A stretch of DNA of 64,000 bases from Allolucifera butyrica. GTDB lineage: Bacteria > Bacillota > Negativicutes > Sporomusales > UPPP01. A program made the position numbers and the translations under genes. How positions within the stretch are numbered: position 1 is the first letter of the stretch; each line of letters begins with the position of its first letter. This document shows, in pieces, positions 1 to 8,789 of this stretch. The notes beneath the pieces are model-generated. The model was not told the DNA's origin. It saw only the letters and a program-made list of their open reading frames with translations, and made no database searches. The stretch covers positions 35,305-99,304 of the forward strand of contig NZ_UPPP01000060.1 of the NCBI RefSeq assembly GCF_900476375.1, read 5' to 3'.

Positions 1-5
1 CAACA

Positions 6-1094
6 GTGGCGAACCCGAAAAAACCCGGCAAGTATTTTCCGGCTGGTTGGGAAATTAGTGAAGCAATGCCGGGACTCTTACTGATTGTCCTGCCAATTTT
101 AGTAGTCGCGGAAATTCTCTGGTGCTGGGAAATAAGCAATAAAACGACTTATTTTGTTGATATTTTTATTGCGGCCGTATTAGCGCTGATTGTCGCCAAT
201 GTTTTTAAAATCCCGGATCGTCTAAAAGCCGGCCCGTCATTTGCTCAAAAGTGGTTTCTTCGCTTAGGCATTATTATCTATGGATTAAAATTCAGCTATA
301 GTTACTTAGCCGTAATCGGCTGGCAAGGTCTTGTTGTCGTCCTTGTCGCTATCGCTGCGGCAGTTTTTGTTTCCATGGGCCTGGGAAAGATATTCGGCCT
401 GGAAGATAAAACGGCCTCGCTGATCGGGGTCGGCACCGCCATCTGTGGCATTGCCGCCACGCTGGCCACGGCACCGGGAATCAAGGCCAAGGAAGAACAA
501 ATCGGTGTCGCCATCGGCGTTATCCTGCTCTGGGGAACATTGGCCCTGGTTGCTTATCCGGCTATCGCGGTTGCCGTTCATATGCCCACTGCCGTCTATG
601 GGACCTGGTGCGGTGCGGCCATTCATGACCTGCCCCAAATTGTAGCGGCCTCCCTGCAAGGCGGCGGCAACGACGCCTTAAAAGCCGCTCTGATGGTCAA
701 AATGATTCGTATGGCGTTTATTATCGTCCTTGTTTTGGGAATGTGCATGTACTATGCAATTAACGAAAACAAAGAGTCCAACAGTCAATCCAACCTCTCT
801 ATTGCTCTTAAATCTGTGCCAGCTTTCGTTATCGGCTTTTTTATTGTTGTTTTAATTAATACTTTTTTTAAAATCCCAGCAGCAATTGCCGGTCCTTTGG
901 CAACCTATCCGGCATCCGTCACCCCGTTCACCCTGGCCTCATTACTGCTCAGCGCCGCTATTACCGGCATTTGCCTCAAGGTTACCCATCAAACCATCCG
1001 GGTTGCCGGCTTTAAGTCCATTCTCGTAGGCCTGATTGCCTTTGTGGTTCAATCCGGGCTGGTCCTGTGGCTTTCTTATATGTTCTTTGGCTAA
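6..1094 (+). CDS. yeiH: YeiH-family putative sulfate/sulfite exporter (UPF0324)
   Basis: Polytopic inner-membrane protein of 362 residues, rich in hydrophobic helices (about ten). It matches the YeiH/UPF0324 family, annotated as putative sulfate exporters; the actual substrate is not firmly established. The conserved internal stretch around residues 138-150 (LIGVGTAICGIAA) and the later AIHDLPQIVAA segment are family hallmarks. The first in-frame start is a GTG at base 6; because the window begins there, an upstream start cannot be excluded. It converges on the dsr operon, and a YeiE-like LysR regulator sits at the operon's other end, as in the yeiE-yeiH pair of enterobacteria. I infer a role in removing excess sulfite or another sulfur oxyanion. 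Confidence 0.85.
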   Translation: MANPKKPGKYFPAGWEISEAMPGLLLIVLPILVVAEILWCWEISNKTTYFVDIFIAAVLALIVANVFKIPDRLKAGPSFAQKWFLRLGIIIYGLKFSYSYLAVIGWQGLVVVLVAIAAAVFVSMGLGKIFGLEDKTASLIGVGTAICGIAATLATAPGIKAKEEQIGVAIGVILLWGTLALVAYPAIAVAVHMPTAVYGTWCGAAIHDLPQIVAASLQGGGNDALKAALMVKMIRMAFIIVLVLGMCMYYAINENKESNSQSNLSIALKSVPAFVIGFFIVVLINTFFKIPAAIAGPLATYPASVTPFTLASLLLSAAITGICLKVTHQTIRVAGFKSILVGLIAFVVQSGLVLWLSYMFFG

Positions 1095-1117
1095 GAAAGA
1101 CCGCTGCGTGGTCTTTC
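1095..1117. repeat. GAAAGACC...GGTCTTTC hairpin repeat
   Basis: Begins directly after the yeiH stop. Arms GAAAGACC and GGTCTTTC flank a seven-base loop; it is followed by GGCTCGG and a CGCAGGGC-containing tail. Related sequences occur at 17814, about 34113, 34779 and, degenerate, 59971. It may act as a terminator for yeiH, but the T-tract is weak. Confidence 0.5.
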
Positions 1118-1240
1118 GGCTCGGAACTCCTAGCGCAGGGCACAGGAAAATCCGTCTGAAAATCATTTGGGGCGGCCACCTTAACAGAAGGAGCGTCTTT
1201 TCATAAGCGGTGGTTAAGGGCCCGAATCCTCTGTTTCTAT

Positions 1241-1298
1241 TAAAAAAAATGGCATTGGAAGATCCAGTCCTGTACTGGTTTCCAATGCCATTTTTTTA
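1241..1298. terminator. Bidirectional terminator between yeiH and the dsr operon
   Basis: Long inverted repeat with arms AAAAAAAATGGCATTGGAA and TTCCAATGCCATTTTTTT and a nested CCAGT/ACTGG stem. T-runs on both sides suit termination of both convergent units. It touches the stop codon of the last dsr operon gene. Confidence 0.85.
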
Positions 1299-2897
1299 AA
1301 ACTCTTCTTCCCAGGATATATAAGGCTGAGGAATATCCTCCATAGCGTTCACCATGAGTTCCACTAAACCGCCGTAGATGATATTATATTTATCCCGGAA
1401 GCCATAATGTTCGATCAGCGCGTCCCGGGCCGCCCCCTTGCAATTGGAGCAGGGAGCGCAATAGTATTTTGGAATAGCCGGATCCAGTACATCCTGAAAC
1501 GCCGCAAGCACTTGCCGTGCCTTCCGGCGGCTTGCCACATTATTGCGCCAGTCAGGAAAATTCTGTGAGCTCATAATAGCAAAGCCGCTGCCGCCGCCAC
1601 AACAATAGTTGCCCGTGCCCGCGTCCGGCATTTCCCGGAAATAACCTGGCGCCATAATATGGTTTAAGACCGTACGCTGCGGCGTCACAATTCCCATTAA
1701 CCGTACCATATTACAGGGATCATGCAAGGTTACGGGAAAACTATTCTTTGACGGATCAAAGCGAACGGCACCGCTGGTCACTATACTGGCCAGCAACGGC
1801 AGACAAGACTCCCGTGCGATGGCCATATCACCGACAAGGAGCCGGTCGGCAATGGTCAGCATCGCTTTGGTAGCATGGCCGCATTCGCCGACAACAATCT
1901 TTTTCACGCCCAGTTTTTTAGCGGCCTGGACTTGCGCCACCGCGATACGGGAAAATTGGATATCATCATACCAGACGCCGTAATTAACTCCTTCATAGCC
2001 CATCATCTCGCTGGAAAGGGTCCAATTTAAACCGGCCGCTTCAAAAAGAATGGCAAAAGCCGCCGGATTTTCCGGCCAGGCCAGATATTCCCCCGCATTA
2101 TGGATCAGCAGGATATCGGCCCCTTTCTTATCCAGTGGAATCGTGATTCTCCGGCCGGTTTTTTCTTCGATAATATCTTCAATAAACTCAATGTTATCCT
2201 TAAATGCCAGAGGGGTCATGCCGGTTGACGAGCCGGTTTTCATATGCTGAACAGTACCGGACTTATGCACGCCGTCCGGCGCGAGGCCCATTTCCTGACT
2301 GAAAACTTTGCGCAATTCCCGGGAAAGCAGCGCATTATCCACGCCAATGGGACATACGGAGGCGCAGCGGCGGCAGATGCTGCAGCGGTAGACCAATTCC
2401 GCCAGGCGATATACCACCCGCCAGTTGAGTTCTAAATCGGCCCCGGCCCATTTGCCAAGCAATTTGCCACAGGGGCTGAAATACCGCTTTATAATGCGGC
2501 GTAACACTTCCGGCCGGAAATTAGGCTTGTAAATCTCCTGTCGCCCACTTTCTATGTAGATGGGACAAGCCTCGTTACAAGTATTGCATTGCATGCAGTA
2601 TTCGTTGCTTAACGTTACCGGCAGCAGAAACCCCCAGTTGTTTTCTTTTTGAAACAGTTTTTCCAATCCCCGTAAAAAGCTGTTTACAATGGCCGCTTCC
2701 TCTTCCCGGGTCTGTGGGATGGGTAAACTAAGAGCGGAAAAGCCATCCAGCGAAAAATCGTACTTCTCCCGTATTTCCGGTTTCAGTTGTTTAAACCGGA
2801 TGGTTTCTTCCGGATATAATGGACTGATATCGGCCGGAACCAGCGGCGAAAATACATCCTCCGACCCGAATTCCCGCAACGGCCTATTCCTTTTCAT
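1296..2897 (-). CDS. DsrK/HdrD-like iron-sulfur protein (second DsrMK module)
   Basis: Cytoplasmic Fe-S electron-transfer subunit of about 533 residues. Two ferredoxin-type motifs (CMQCNTCNEACP and CSICRRCASVCP) are followed by HdrD/DsrK-type CCG elements: GECGHA, LHDPCNMVR, CCGGGSGF and CAPCSNCK. In the family, such proteins pass menaquinol electrons from a DsrM b-cytochrome to the DsrC trisulfide or disulfide. The ATG at 2897 is chosen because GGGAGGA lies just upstream; it overlaps the end of the DsrM-like gene by 14 bp, implying translational coupling. An N-terminal extension of about 90 residues precedes the first cluster. It is the last gene of the dsr operon. It could equally be named HdrD-like; the dsr context favours DsrK. 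Confidence 0.85.
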   Translation of the reverse strand: MKRNRPLREFGSEDVFSPLVPADISPLYPEETIRFKQLKPEIREKYDFSLDGFSALSLPIPQTREEEAAIVNSFLRGLEKLFQKENNWGFLLPVTLSNEYCMQCNTCNEACPIYIESGRQEIYKPNFRPEVLRRIIKRYFSPCGKLLGKWAGADLELNWRVVYRLAELVYRCSICRRCASVCPIGVDNALLSRELRKVFSQEMGLAPDGVHKSGTVQHMKTGSSTGMTPLAFKDNIEFIEDIIEEKTGRRITIPLDKKGADILLIHNAGEYLAWPENPAAFAILFEAAGLNWTLSSEMMGYEGVNYGVWYDDIQFSRIAVAQVQAAKKLGVKKIVVGECGHATKAMLTIADRLLVGDMAIARESCLPLLASIVTSGAVRFDPSKNSFPVTLHDPCNMVRLMGIVTPQRTVLNHIMAPGYFREMPDAGTGNYCCGGGSGFAIMSSQNFPDWRNNVASRRKARQVLAAFQDVLDPAIPKYYCAPCSNCKGAARDALIEHYGFRDKYNIIYGGLVELMVNAMEDIPQPYISWEEEF

Positions 2898-3825
2898 TCT
2901 GATCTTCCTCCCTTGACGCCTCGCCGGCAACCTGGTCAAGCCAGGACTCTCCCTGCCGGACATGGGCTCCCGACCAGGTAACCCGGTAATTCAAGTAAGC
3001 GGCAACATCCGTTTCCATGGCACTGCCGCGTTTCATTGAGGCATCGTCCCACATAATATCATGATAAAAGAAATATTTGCCGACAAAATGCATCATCCGG
3101 TTAAAAGGCAGATACAGTAAAAAAAGGCCAAAAATCAGCATGCGAAATAGGAGCAGCGGCTCCTTCACCGCTGCCGGCCTGAGCGTAAGCAGCCCGGCCA
3201 TGTGAGCCCGGTCAACAGCAAAGGATGGATCGGCAAAAAGCAGCGCAGCGAGTCCTGAGCCAAATAAAAGAATCATCAACCCTAAATTAATATAGCTGAC
3301 ATAGTCGGACATATAGCGCATGTCCTCATCCGTCGTGCGCAGCCACAGTAAAACCAGACTCCCGCCCAAGCCGGCCGCAAAACCGATAGAACCGGCGGCA
3401 AGGGTCAAATAAAAAAGCAGTCGACCCCATAGCGGCGCAGCCGCCGCTACGGGCAGGCCGTTCAGCTCAAAGACGGCGCCAATTGCAATCAATACGATCC
3501 AGGCAAAGCCGAAATAAAAACCCATATGCAGGGGAAAACTGCCTTTCCAGACCCGGGGATTATTGACCCATGCCCGCTTGATAAACAACATTTCCTGCAG
3601 CATTTCTTTCAGTTCATCCATAAAAAAAACAGGCGGTTTTAGACCTGTAAAGTCCACTTGTTGATATTTAGAGCCAATTCTTCCCTGGTGGGGAACCGGA
3701 TAAATATCCCACCGCAGATGCCGCGGCATGGTAATATACCCCCAAACGGTCAGCACCGTTTTATAGAGAAACACGACCACGGCAATATAAAGAAAGGGAC
3801 CGCCGATAAACCAACTGATTCCCAT
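2884..3825 (-). CDS. DsrM/NarI-like membrane cytochrome b subunit (second module)
   Basis: Integral membrane protein of about 313 residues resembling the NarI/DsrM/HdrE quinol-oxidising b-type cytochrome family. Several transmembrane helices carry candidate haem-ligand histidines (for example in PLHMGFYFGFAW and MMHFVGKYFF). A start at 3825 is preferred because GGGGTGATGATA precedes this ATG; a longer reading frame to 3888 exists but has no better ribosome site. It ends inside the start of the DsrK-like gene, forming a DsrMK pair. It lies 123 bp after dsrC, and that gap contains a GC-rich hairpin. Predicted role: oxidise menaquinol and hand electrons to its DsrK partner. Confidence 0.82.
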   Translation of the reverse strand: MGISWFIGGPFLYIAVVVFLYKTVLTVWGYITMPRHLRWDIYPVPHQGRIGSKYQQVDFTGLKPPVFFMDELKEMLQEMLFIKRAWVNNPRVWKGSFPLHMGFYFGFAWIVLIAIGAVFELNGLPVAAAAPLWGRLLFYLTLAAGSIGFAAGLGGSLVLLWLRTTDEDMRYMSDYVSYINLGLMILLFGSGLAALLFADPSFAVDRAHMAGLLTLRPAAVKEPLLLFRMLIFGLFLLYLPFNRMMHFVGKYFFYHDIMWDDASMKRGSAMETDVAAYLNYRVTWSGAHVRQGESWLDQVAGEASREEDQNEKE

Positions 3826-3884
3826 TATCATCACCCCATGCACAGCTAAAATTTCCCGGGCGGTTTCTTGTCCGGGTAATATAA

Positions 3885-3915
3885 GCACGGGCCAGGCACC
3901 GGCCCGGACCCGTAC
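3885..3915 (-). other. GC-rich intergenic hairpin between dsrC and second dsrMK
   Basis: As minus-strand RNA the arms GUACGGGUC and GGCCCGUGC pair over nine positions, two of them G-U, around a 13-base loop. No long T-run follows. It could be an mRNA processing or stability element that sets different expression levels for dsrC and the downstream pair. Confidence 0.4.
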
Positions 3916-3948
3916 TTACAAAGCAATGGCAAGGATTATTCTGCTTCG

Positions 3949-4266
3949 TTACACGCAGCCCGTAGGCTTGGGGAGACCGGCCAATTTACAGGCCCCTTTG
4001 GCCGGACCCGATGGAAACATTTCATAAATCTCTTTCAAAGTAAAACCGGTGTCTTTGCATAACTTCCGAATCATAGGAGCGACGCCGAATTTCTGGAAAT
4101 AATCCCGAAGGTAATGAATGACTTTCCAGTGATTTTCCGTTAATTCGCCAACTTCTTCCTGGGTCGCAAAGAAAGCGACCACATCTTCACTCCAGTTCGC
4201 CGGATCCACCAAAAAACCATCCTCATCCAGTTCGACTGCTGCTCCTTTTATTTGGACATTGCTCAT
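3949..4266 (-). CDS. dsrC: DsrC sulfur-carrier protein
   Basis: Small cytoplasmic protein of 105 residues, full family length (DsrC/TusE/DsvC). The C-terminal arm CKLAGLPKPTGCV carries both conserved cysteines, Cys93 and the penultimate Cys104, spaced 11 apart as in true DsrC; TusE-type relatives keep only the last one. In sulfite reducers, DsrAB transfers the reduced sulfur onto these cysteines as a trisulfide that DsrMK then reduces. GGGAGG lies well placed upstream of the ATG. The gene sits between the two DsrMK modules, which suits a shared substrate for both. Confidence 0.95.
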   Translation of the reverse strand: MSNVQIKGAAVELDEDGFLVDPANWSEDVVAFFATQEEVGELTENHWKVIHYLRDYFQKFGVAPMIRKLCKDTGFTLKEIYEMFPSGPAKGACKLAGLPKPTGCV

Positions 4267-4306
4267 ATAACAAGACCTCCCTATCTGTTTATGTTTCTTC
4301 TAAAAA

Positions 4307-5647
4307 TCATGGACTCAGCACTAGGGCCTGGCCGACTAAATCCATCAATCCTCCCATTTTTAAGTCGGCCATACCGTAATATTCCATGACGGCCGGCATT
4401 TGCGCTTTACAAATTGAACAGGGAATTACTAAATAATCCAGTCTTCCTAATGCTTTCACCTGTTCGGCCTTTTTCTTGCCCAGCTGCATGCGGATTTCTT
4501 TCATTTCATCCATCAGCAAACCGGAACCGCCGCCGCAACAAAAATTTTCCTCCCGGTTCGGTGTCATTTCCACGAAATCGGTGACAATGGCCCGCAATAT
4601 TTGGCGCGGTTGTTCTATAATCCCGCCGCCGCGCGCATAATTACAAGGGTCATGCAGGGTAACCCGTAAATTCAGCTTCTTTAACGGTAACCGGGCGAGA
4701 TGTTCGGCCGTAATTTCATGAATGTGCCTGAGTTCAAACGGTACCGGGCCGCTGGCCCCTTCCGTATACATTTTTGCCGCCCGCCAGCCGTGCCCGCACT
4801 CACCCTGGATAACCAGCCCGGCTCCCAGCTTTTGAGCCGCTCTTTTCAGACGCTGATTCTGTTCGCGCATTGTATTCAGATTAAAGAGCAAACCAAAGTT
4901 AGCCGCTTCTAAAATTTCGGACGAAATGGTCCAGTTAAAGCCAAGAGAGTAGAATAGCTTCGCCGCGCCGATCATCGTATCTACATTGGTGAAAAAATCG
5001 GCGGAAGAGGGAATATAGAGCACATCCGAGTCCGGCTTATCAACGGGAATTTTAATATCAAGCCCCGTTTCTTCCCGCATCTCGTCTTCCATGAATTCAG
5101 CCGTATCGGCAATGGCGAGAGGGGGAAGCCCCATATTATTGCCCGTTTTCGCCATATTGGCGCCAATACCTTGCATGAATTTCGGCATAATTCCCAACTG
5201 AGACAGGATGTGCCGGGCGGCTATGGTCACTTCGGCCGTATCAATGCCGAAAGGACAAAACAACGAACAGCGGCGGCATTCATTGCATTGATAAAAATAG
5301 GTTATCCACCTGGCAATCGTTTCCCCGTCAAAATCGGCCGCTCCGACGAACCGGCCCATAACTTTTCCCGCCAGGGTAAAATAACGTTTATAAACACGCC
5401 GCATTAGTTCGGCCCGGGCGGCCGGAACATTATTATAATCCTGCGTTCCCAGATAGCTATGGCACTGTTCCGCACACCGGCCGCACTTAGTGCAGGTTTC
5501 CAGCATGACCATCAGCGACCGCAGCGAATTTTTCAGATGCTCCATTTCCTTTAACGCCCGGGATGGCTGTTCCGCTGCGGGAACAGCCGCAAAGCCAATG
5601 GCGGCGGCATCTTTATCCTTGGCAATGTTGAGGGGGATTTTCAGCAT
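4307..5647 (-). CDS. DsrK/HdrD-like iron-sulfur protein (first DsrMK module)
   Basis: Cytoplasmic Fe-S protein of about 446 residues. Two 4Fe-4S ferredoxin motifs lie near residues 52-62 and 121-131 (CTKCGRCAEQC, CNECRRCSLFCP), followed by CCG-domain elements GECGHG, LHDPCNYARG, CCGGGSGL and CSICK. This is the DsrK/HdrD architecture for reducing a DsrC-bound or other disulfide with electrons from a membrane cytochrome. AAGGAGG upstream favours the ATG at 5647; a GTG nine bases earlier overlaps that site. The gene overlaps its DsrM-like partner by 35 bp and precedes dsrC by 40 bp. It lacks the long N-terminal extension of the second DsrK-like protein, so the two are not recent duplicates. Confidence 0.87.
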   Translation of the reverse strand: MLKIPLNIAKDKDAAAIGFAAVPAAEQPSRALKEMEHLKNSLRSLMVMLETCTKCGRCAEQCHSYLGTQDYNNVPAARAELMRRVYKRYFTLAGKVMGRFVGAADFDGETIARWITYFYQCNECRRCSLFCPFGIDTAEVTIAARHILSQLGIMPKFMQGIGANMAKTGNNMGLPPLAIADTAEFMEDEMREETGLDIKIPVDKPDSDVLYIPSSADFFTNVDTMIGAAKLFYSLGFNWTISSEILEAANFGLLFNLNTMREQNQRLKRAAQKLGAGLVIQGECGHGWRAAKMYTEGASGPVPFELRHIHEITAEHLARLPLKKLNLRVTLHDPCNYARGGGIIEQPRQILRAIVTDFVEMTPNREENFCCGGGSGLLMDEMKEIRMQLGKKKAEQVKALGRLDYLVIPCSICKAQMPAVMEYYGMADLKMGGLMDLVGQALVLSP

Positions 5648-6413
5648 GACCGGCACCTCCTTTTATAACCCGGACATCACGGACAATCCCGGTCCGCGTC
5701 GGATAAACAGGAGCATTCTCCATCAACATGGTCCGGTTGACAAAAAAGCCGGCTGCATGCACCAGTTTGGAAAAAGGGAAATACAGCAGCAATAGATTTA
5801 CTAAAAAGAAATGGCTGATAAAAATGGGCTCCCAGGGTATAGGCAGCGGATGAAACAGGAACAAACTGCCCAAATAGGCGCGAATCGGCACCAGATTGAC
5901 TTCCGTGACGGTCCGCATATGCATGCCGGTCACCACAACCGAAAGCAGCAACAGTAAATCGAAAAAATCAGCCGGATCAGACAGACGCTTTACTTCTTCG
6001 ACCGCCGTTCGCCGGTATAACAGAACCAGCAAGGCTATAAACAGTCCAGTCCCGGACACCGTTCCCAAAAACACGGACAACCGGGTGCTGGCCGCGTCGG
6101 ACAAGCCAACCATAGTAAACTGGTGGGTCAGGTAGTAAATCCCAACGATATGGCCAACGACAATCAGCGCCAGACAAACATGCAGCAGCCATGCCCAAAA
6201 CCACAAGCCATTATCACCGCGCCGTAAACTCCGAAAAAGCAGCGTTTCCCTGCCTAGAGCCAGTACCCGGCCAGCCGTAGTCTCCGGCGCCGGAAACAAG
6301 GTCAGTTGAAACGGCACCGGTGCTTTCAGCCAGACGATCACCCGCCGGCTCATACCGATAATGAACACGGCAGCCGCTATATAAGGGAACACTTGCCCGA
6401 TAAAAAACAACAT
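5613..6413 (-). CDS. DsrM/NarI-like membrane cytochrome b subunit (first module)
   Basis: Membrane protein of about 266 residues of the NarI/DsrM gamma-subunit type. Histidines suited to bind two b-haems lie in helices (LLHVCLALIVVGHIVG, VVVTGMHMRTV, FISHFFLVN, KLVHAAGFF). The predicted role is menaquinol oxidation and electron transfer to the adjacent DsrK-like protein. ATG at 6413 is chosen because a GGGGG ribosome site precedes it; an ATG 18 bases upstream is poorly spaced. The gene follows dsrB by 43 bp and its end overlaps the DsrK-like start by 35 bp, a strong sign of coupled synthesis. Confidence 0.85.
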   Translation of the reverse strand: MLFFIGQVFPYIAAAVFIIGMSRRVIVWLKAPVPFQLTLFPAPETTAGRVLALGRETLLFRSLRRGDNGLWFWAWLLHVCLALIVVGHIVGIYYLTHQFTMVGLSDAASTRLSVFLGTVSGTGLFIALLVLLYRRTAVEEVKRLSDPADFFDLLLLLSVVVTGMHMRTVTEVNLVPIRAYLGSLFLFHPLPIPWEPIFISHFFLVNLLLLYFPFSKLVHAAGFFVNRTMLMENAPVYPTRTGIVRDVRVIKGGAGHAENPPQHCQG

Positions 6414-6456
6414 GCCAAAACCCCCTGCCATCTTTCCGGCTCACCAAAGCGGATAA

Positions 6457-7518
6457 TCAAAATTTAAACTGCGTCGTCGACCGGAAGGTAGTCTTCGCAT
6501 AGGTAAAATCGTCAAGATGCTTATCCGTAAAGGGAATATCGGCTAATTTAAAGAAACGCTCCCAGCCGATACGATTGATCCATTCTCCCATCCGTTCTCC
6601 TTCCCGGGCATTGGTTCGCCATACGTCGACGAGATTTCTCACCGCCTCCGTAACCGTAGTCCAGCGTGGCGGCTCATTAGGAATGAAGGGGATAGCCAGG
6701 CGCGAGAACATCGGCGCTGTACGGGCATTAGACACCTTGCCGCCGACCCAGATCGATACACCGTCATTCACCGGGTCCATAATTTTAATAGCCGGGCAGA
6801 CCGCCGTACAGTTGCCGCACATCATACATTTTTCCGGATTGATAATCACACTTTTCACTTTGGGATTGGGCCGAATGGCTCCTGTCGGACAGGCGGCAAT
6901 TGTATTGGGAATTTCGCAAACCCGGCTGGCCATTTCGTCATTGACCCGGGGAATTGTGCGATGAATACCGACGATAGAAATATCGGAACAGTGGCAGGCG
7001 CCGCACATATTGACGCAGCAGGCTACGGCAATCCGCAGGCGGGCTGGTACTTTAACCTTGCCGGTAAAATAATCCGTCATCTGATCCATGATGCTTTTCG
7101 TCAGACCGGATGCGTCGGTCACCGCGCTTTTACAGTGAATCCAGCCTTGGGTATGAACAATATTACTTATCGAAACGCCGACCCCGCCGATTAGAAAGTC
7201 TTTATCATCCAGCTCCGTAAGCAGCGGCTGCAGCTTGCTTTCATCGGCCACCAAAAACTCCACATTATTCCGGGTTGTAAACCGCAAATAGCCGTCACAG
7301 TATTTTTCGGCAATATTGCAAATGTCCCGAACCCAGTCACTGCTCACCAACCGGGGAGAAGCCACCCGGACGGAATGCAGAACAGCGCCGCTATAGCTGA
7401 CATGCCGCAGCACCCCCGGCCGCGGAACCGTATGGTATTTCCAGTTCCCGTAGTTTTCCTTGATAATGGGCGGTATTAGCTCCTGATAATCGGGAGGGCC
7501 AAAATCAGTTCTAGCCAT
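6457..7518 (-). CDS. dsrB: Dissimilatory sulfite reductase beta subunit
   Basis: DsrB of about 353 residues, half of the DsrAB enzyme that reduces sulfite with six electrons, delivering sulfur onto DsrC in the cytoplasm. The siroheme/4Fe-4S region carries Cys129 and the ACCVNMCGACHCSD segment (Cys168-x3-Cys172). An inserted ferredoxin domain follows with CPTGAI near 210 and CMMCGNCTAVCP at 231-241. The ATG at 7518 follows GGAGGTG and overlaps the end of dsrA by 8 bp. A longer in-frame extension lies wholly inside dsrA and is rejected. The absence of dsrEFH here and the presence of DsrC suggest the reductive bacterial type (inference). Confidence 0.96.
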   Translation of the reverse strand: MARTDFGPPDYQELIPPIIKENYGNWKYHTVPRPGVLRHVSYSGAVLHSVRVASPRLVSSDWVRDICNIAEKYCDGYLRFTTRNNVEFLVADESKLQPLLTELDDKDFLIGGVGVSISNIVHTQGWIHCKSAVTDASGLTKSIMDQMTDYFTGKVKVPARLRIAVACCVNMCGACHCSDISIVGIHRTIPRVNDEMASRVCEIPNTIAACPTGAIRPNPKVKSVIINPEKCMMCGNCTAVCPAIKIMDPVNDGVSIWVGGKVSNARTAPMFSRLAIPFIPNEPPRWTTVTEAVRNLVDVWRTNAREGERMGEWINRIGWERFFKLADIPFTDKHLDDFTYAKTTFRSTTQFKF

Positions 7519-8704
7519 GACTTCCCACCTCCTCTGCCTTCCAGAAAATATAAGGATTGCTGCGGGGGGCATGCACCATCTGCGGCAAGGGCTCCAGCCC
7601 GACCGCTTCCAGGAAAGCACTCAACCCCATGCGCTCAATCAGTTCGCCGACGCGCTCCCGGTTTTTGCCGTGATCGGCCCACCAGTCCGTAATTTTGTCA
7701 ACCAAATCTTTAAATTCGGTATAAGGTGGTTCCATTTTAATAAAAGGAACCAGCACCCAGCCGATCATTGCCCCTTTCACAACCGGCGCCTTGCCGCCGA
7801 TAAGCAGGGTAGCACCACGCTCACGGCCGATATGAAGCGCTTTGGGCATCATGTTTATGCAGTGCATGCAATGGACACAATCCTCTGCGGTAATTTTGAG
7901 CTCCCTTTTTCCCGAATCCCATTCCAGCGCTTCGGTCGGACACTTGCGAATTACGCGGTTAAAAATGTCAAAGCCGCCGTCAACCGCTTCCCGGACCGCA
8001 TCCTGGTCCATCTCCAGCACATCCCGCCAAGTACCGATTACCGCCAAATCGGAACGGGCCGAAGCGGCGGCGCAATCATTGGGACAGGCCGATACCTTGA
8101 TCTTGAACTTGTAAGGCCAGGCCGGCCGGTGGATGGCGTCCTGGTAATGAAGCGTTAATTCCCGGATAATATTCATACTGTCGATGCAGGCCTTTTCACA
8201 ACGCGCCTGTCCGACGCAGCAGGATAATGTCCGCATGGCGCTGCCGCTGCCGCCGAGGTCAAAACCGCATTCCGTCAACGCGTCATAGCAGGGCTGCAGG
8301 TTTTCCGTCGTTGTCCCCAGCAGGATGCAATCTCCCGTTGACCCGTGCAAATTAAACAGCCCGCTGCCGTATTGGTCCCAAATGGCAGCGACTTGCCGCA
8401 ATTTTTCCGCCGTATAAAAGAATCCGGCCGGTTGATTTACCCGGAATGTATGAAATTCCCGCACATGCGGAAACTTTTCCGGCTGGCTCGAATAGCGCCC
8501 GACCACTCCGCCGCCATATCCTTTCACACCCACAATCCCGCCATGTTTCCAATAACCTTCTTTATTCTCGTAGGAAGTTTCCAATTGCGCCAGTAAATCC
8601 GCGGCACTTGCATTTTTGGCGGCTGCCCGCTTGATCTCAGTCACAAAACTAGGCCAATCACCCTTTTCCAGCTCATCCAACAACGGAGTCTTTTTCTCAT
8701 CCAT
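7511..8704 (-). CDS. dsrA: Dissimilatory sulfite reductase alpha subunit
   Basis: DsrA, 397 residues. The siroheme-4Fe-4S ligands are intact: Cys163-x5-Cys169 (CVGQARC) and Cys207-x3-Cys211 (CPNDC). A ferredoxin insert follows with Cys255 (KCPTEA) and CVHCMHCINMMP at 276-282; the three-Cys form plus the upstream Cys is normal for DsrA. Together with DsrB it forms the alpha2beta2 sulfite reductase. It lies second in the operon after a ferredoxin and overlaps dsrB by 8 bp. No dsrD follows dsrAB, unlike many sulfate reducers. I see no truncation or missing key residue. Confidence 0.97.
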   Translation of the reverse strand: MDEKKTPLLDELEKGDWPSFVTEIKRAAAKNASAADLLAQLETSYENKEGYWKHGGIVGVKGYGGGVVGRYSSQPEKFPHVREFHTFRVNQPAGFFYTAEKLRQVAAIWDQYGSGLFNLHGSTGDCILLGTTTENLQPCYDALTECGFDLGGSGSAMRTLSCCVGQARCEKACIDSMNIIRELTLHYQDAIHRPAWPYKFKIKVSACPNDCAAASARSDLAVIGTWRDVLEMDQDAVREAVDGGFDIFNRVIRKCPTEALEWDSGKRELKITAEDCVHCMHCINMMPKALHIGRERGATLLIGGKAPVVKGAMIGWVLVPFIKMEPPYTEFKDLVDKITDWWADHGKNRERVGELIERMGLSAFLEAVGLEPLPQMVHAPRSNPYIFWKAEEVGSHG

Positions 8705-8789
8705 TGTGTCTCACTCCTCCGTTTCTTTAAATCCCGCTTTTCGCAATCCTCTGCTATTCGACAATCATTCCTGAGAAAGAAAATGTGAG

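Noticed and set aside
5613..5647. Frameshift between DsrM-like and DsrK-like genes
   Set aside because: Both proteins are complete at their ends, and a strong ribosome site for the DsrK-like gene sits inside the overlap, so this is an overlap rather than a broken gene.
7517..8158. 213-residue plus-strand ORF opposite dsrA
   Set aside because: It lies entirely antisense to dsrA and dsrB start, has no family features and its composition is that of a codon shadow.
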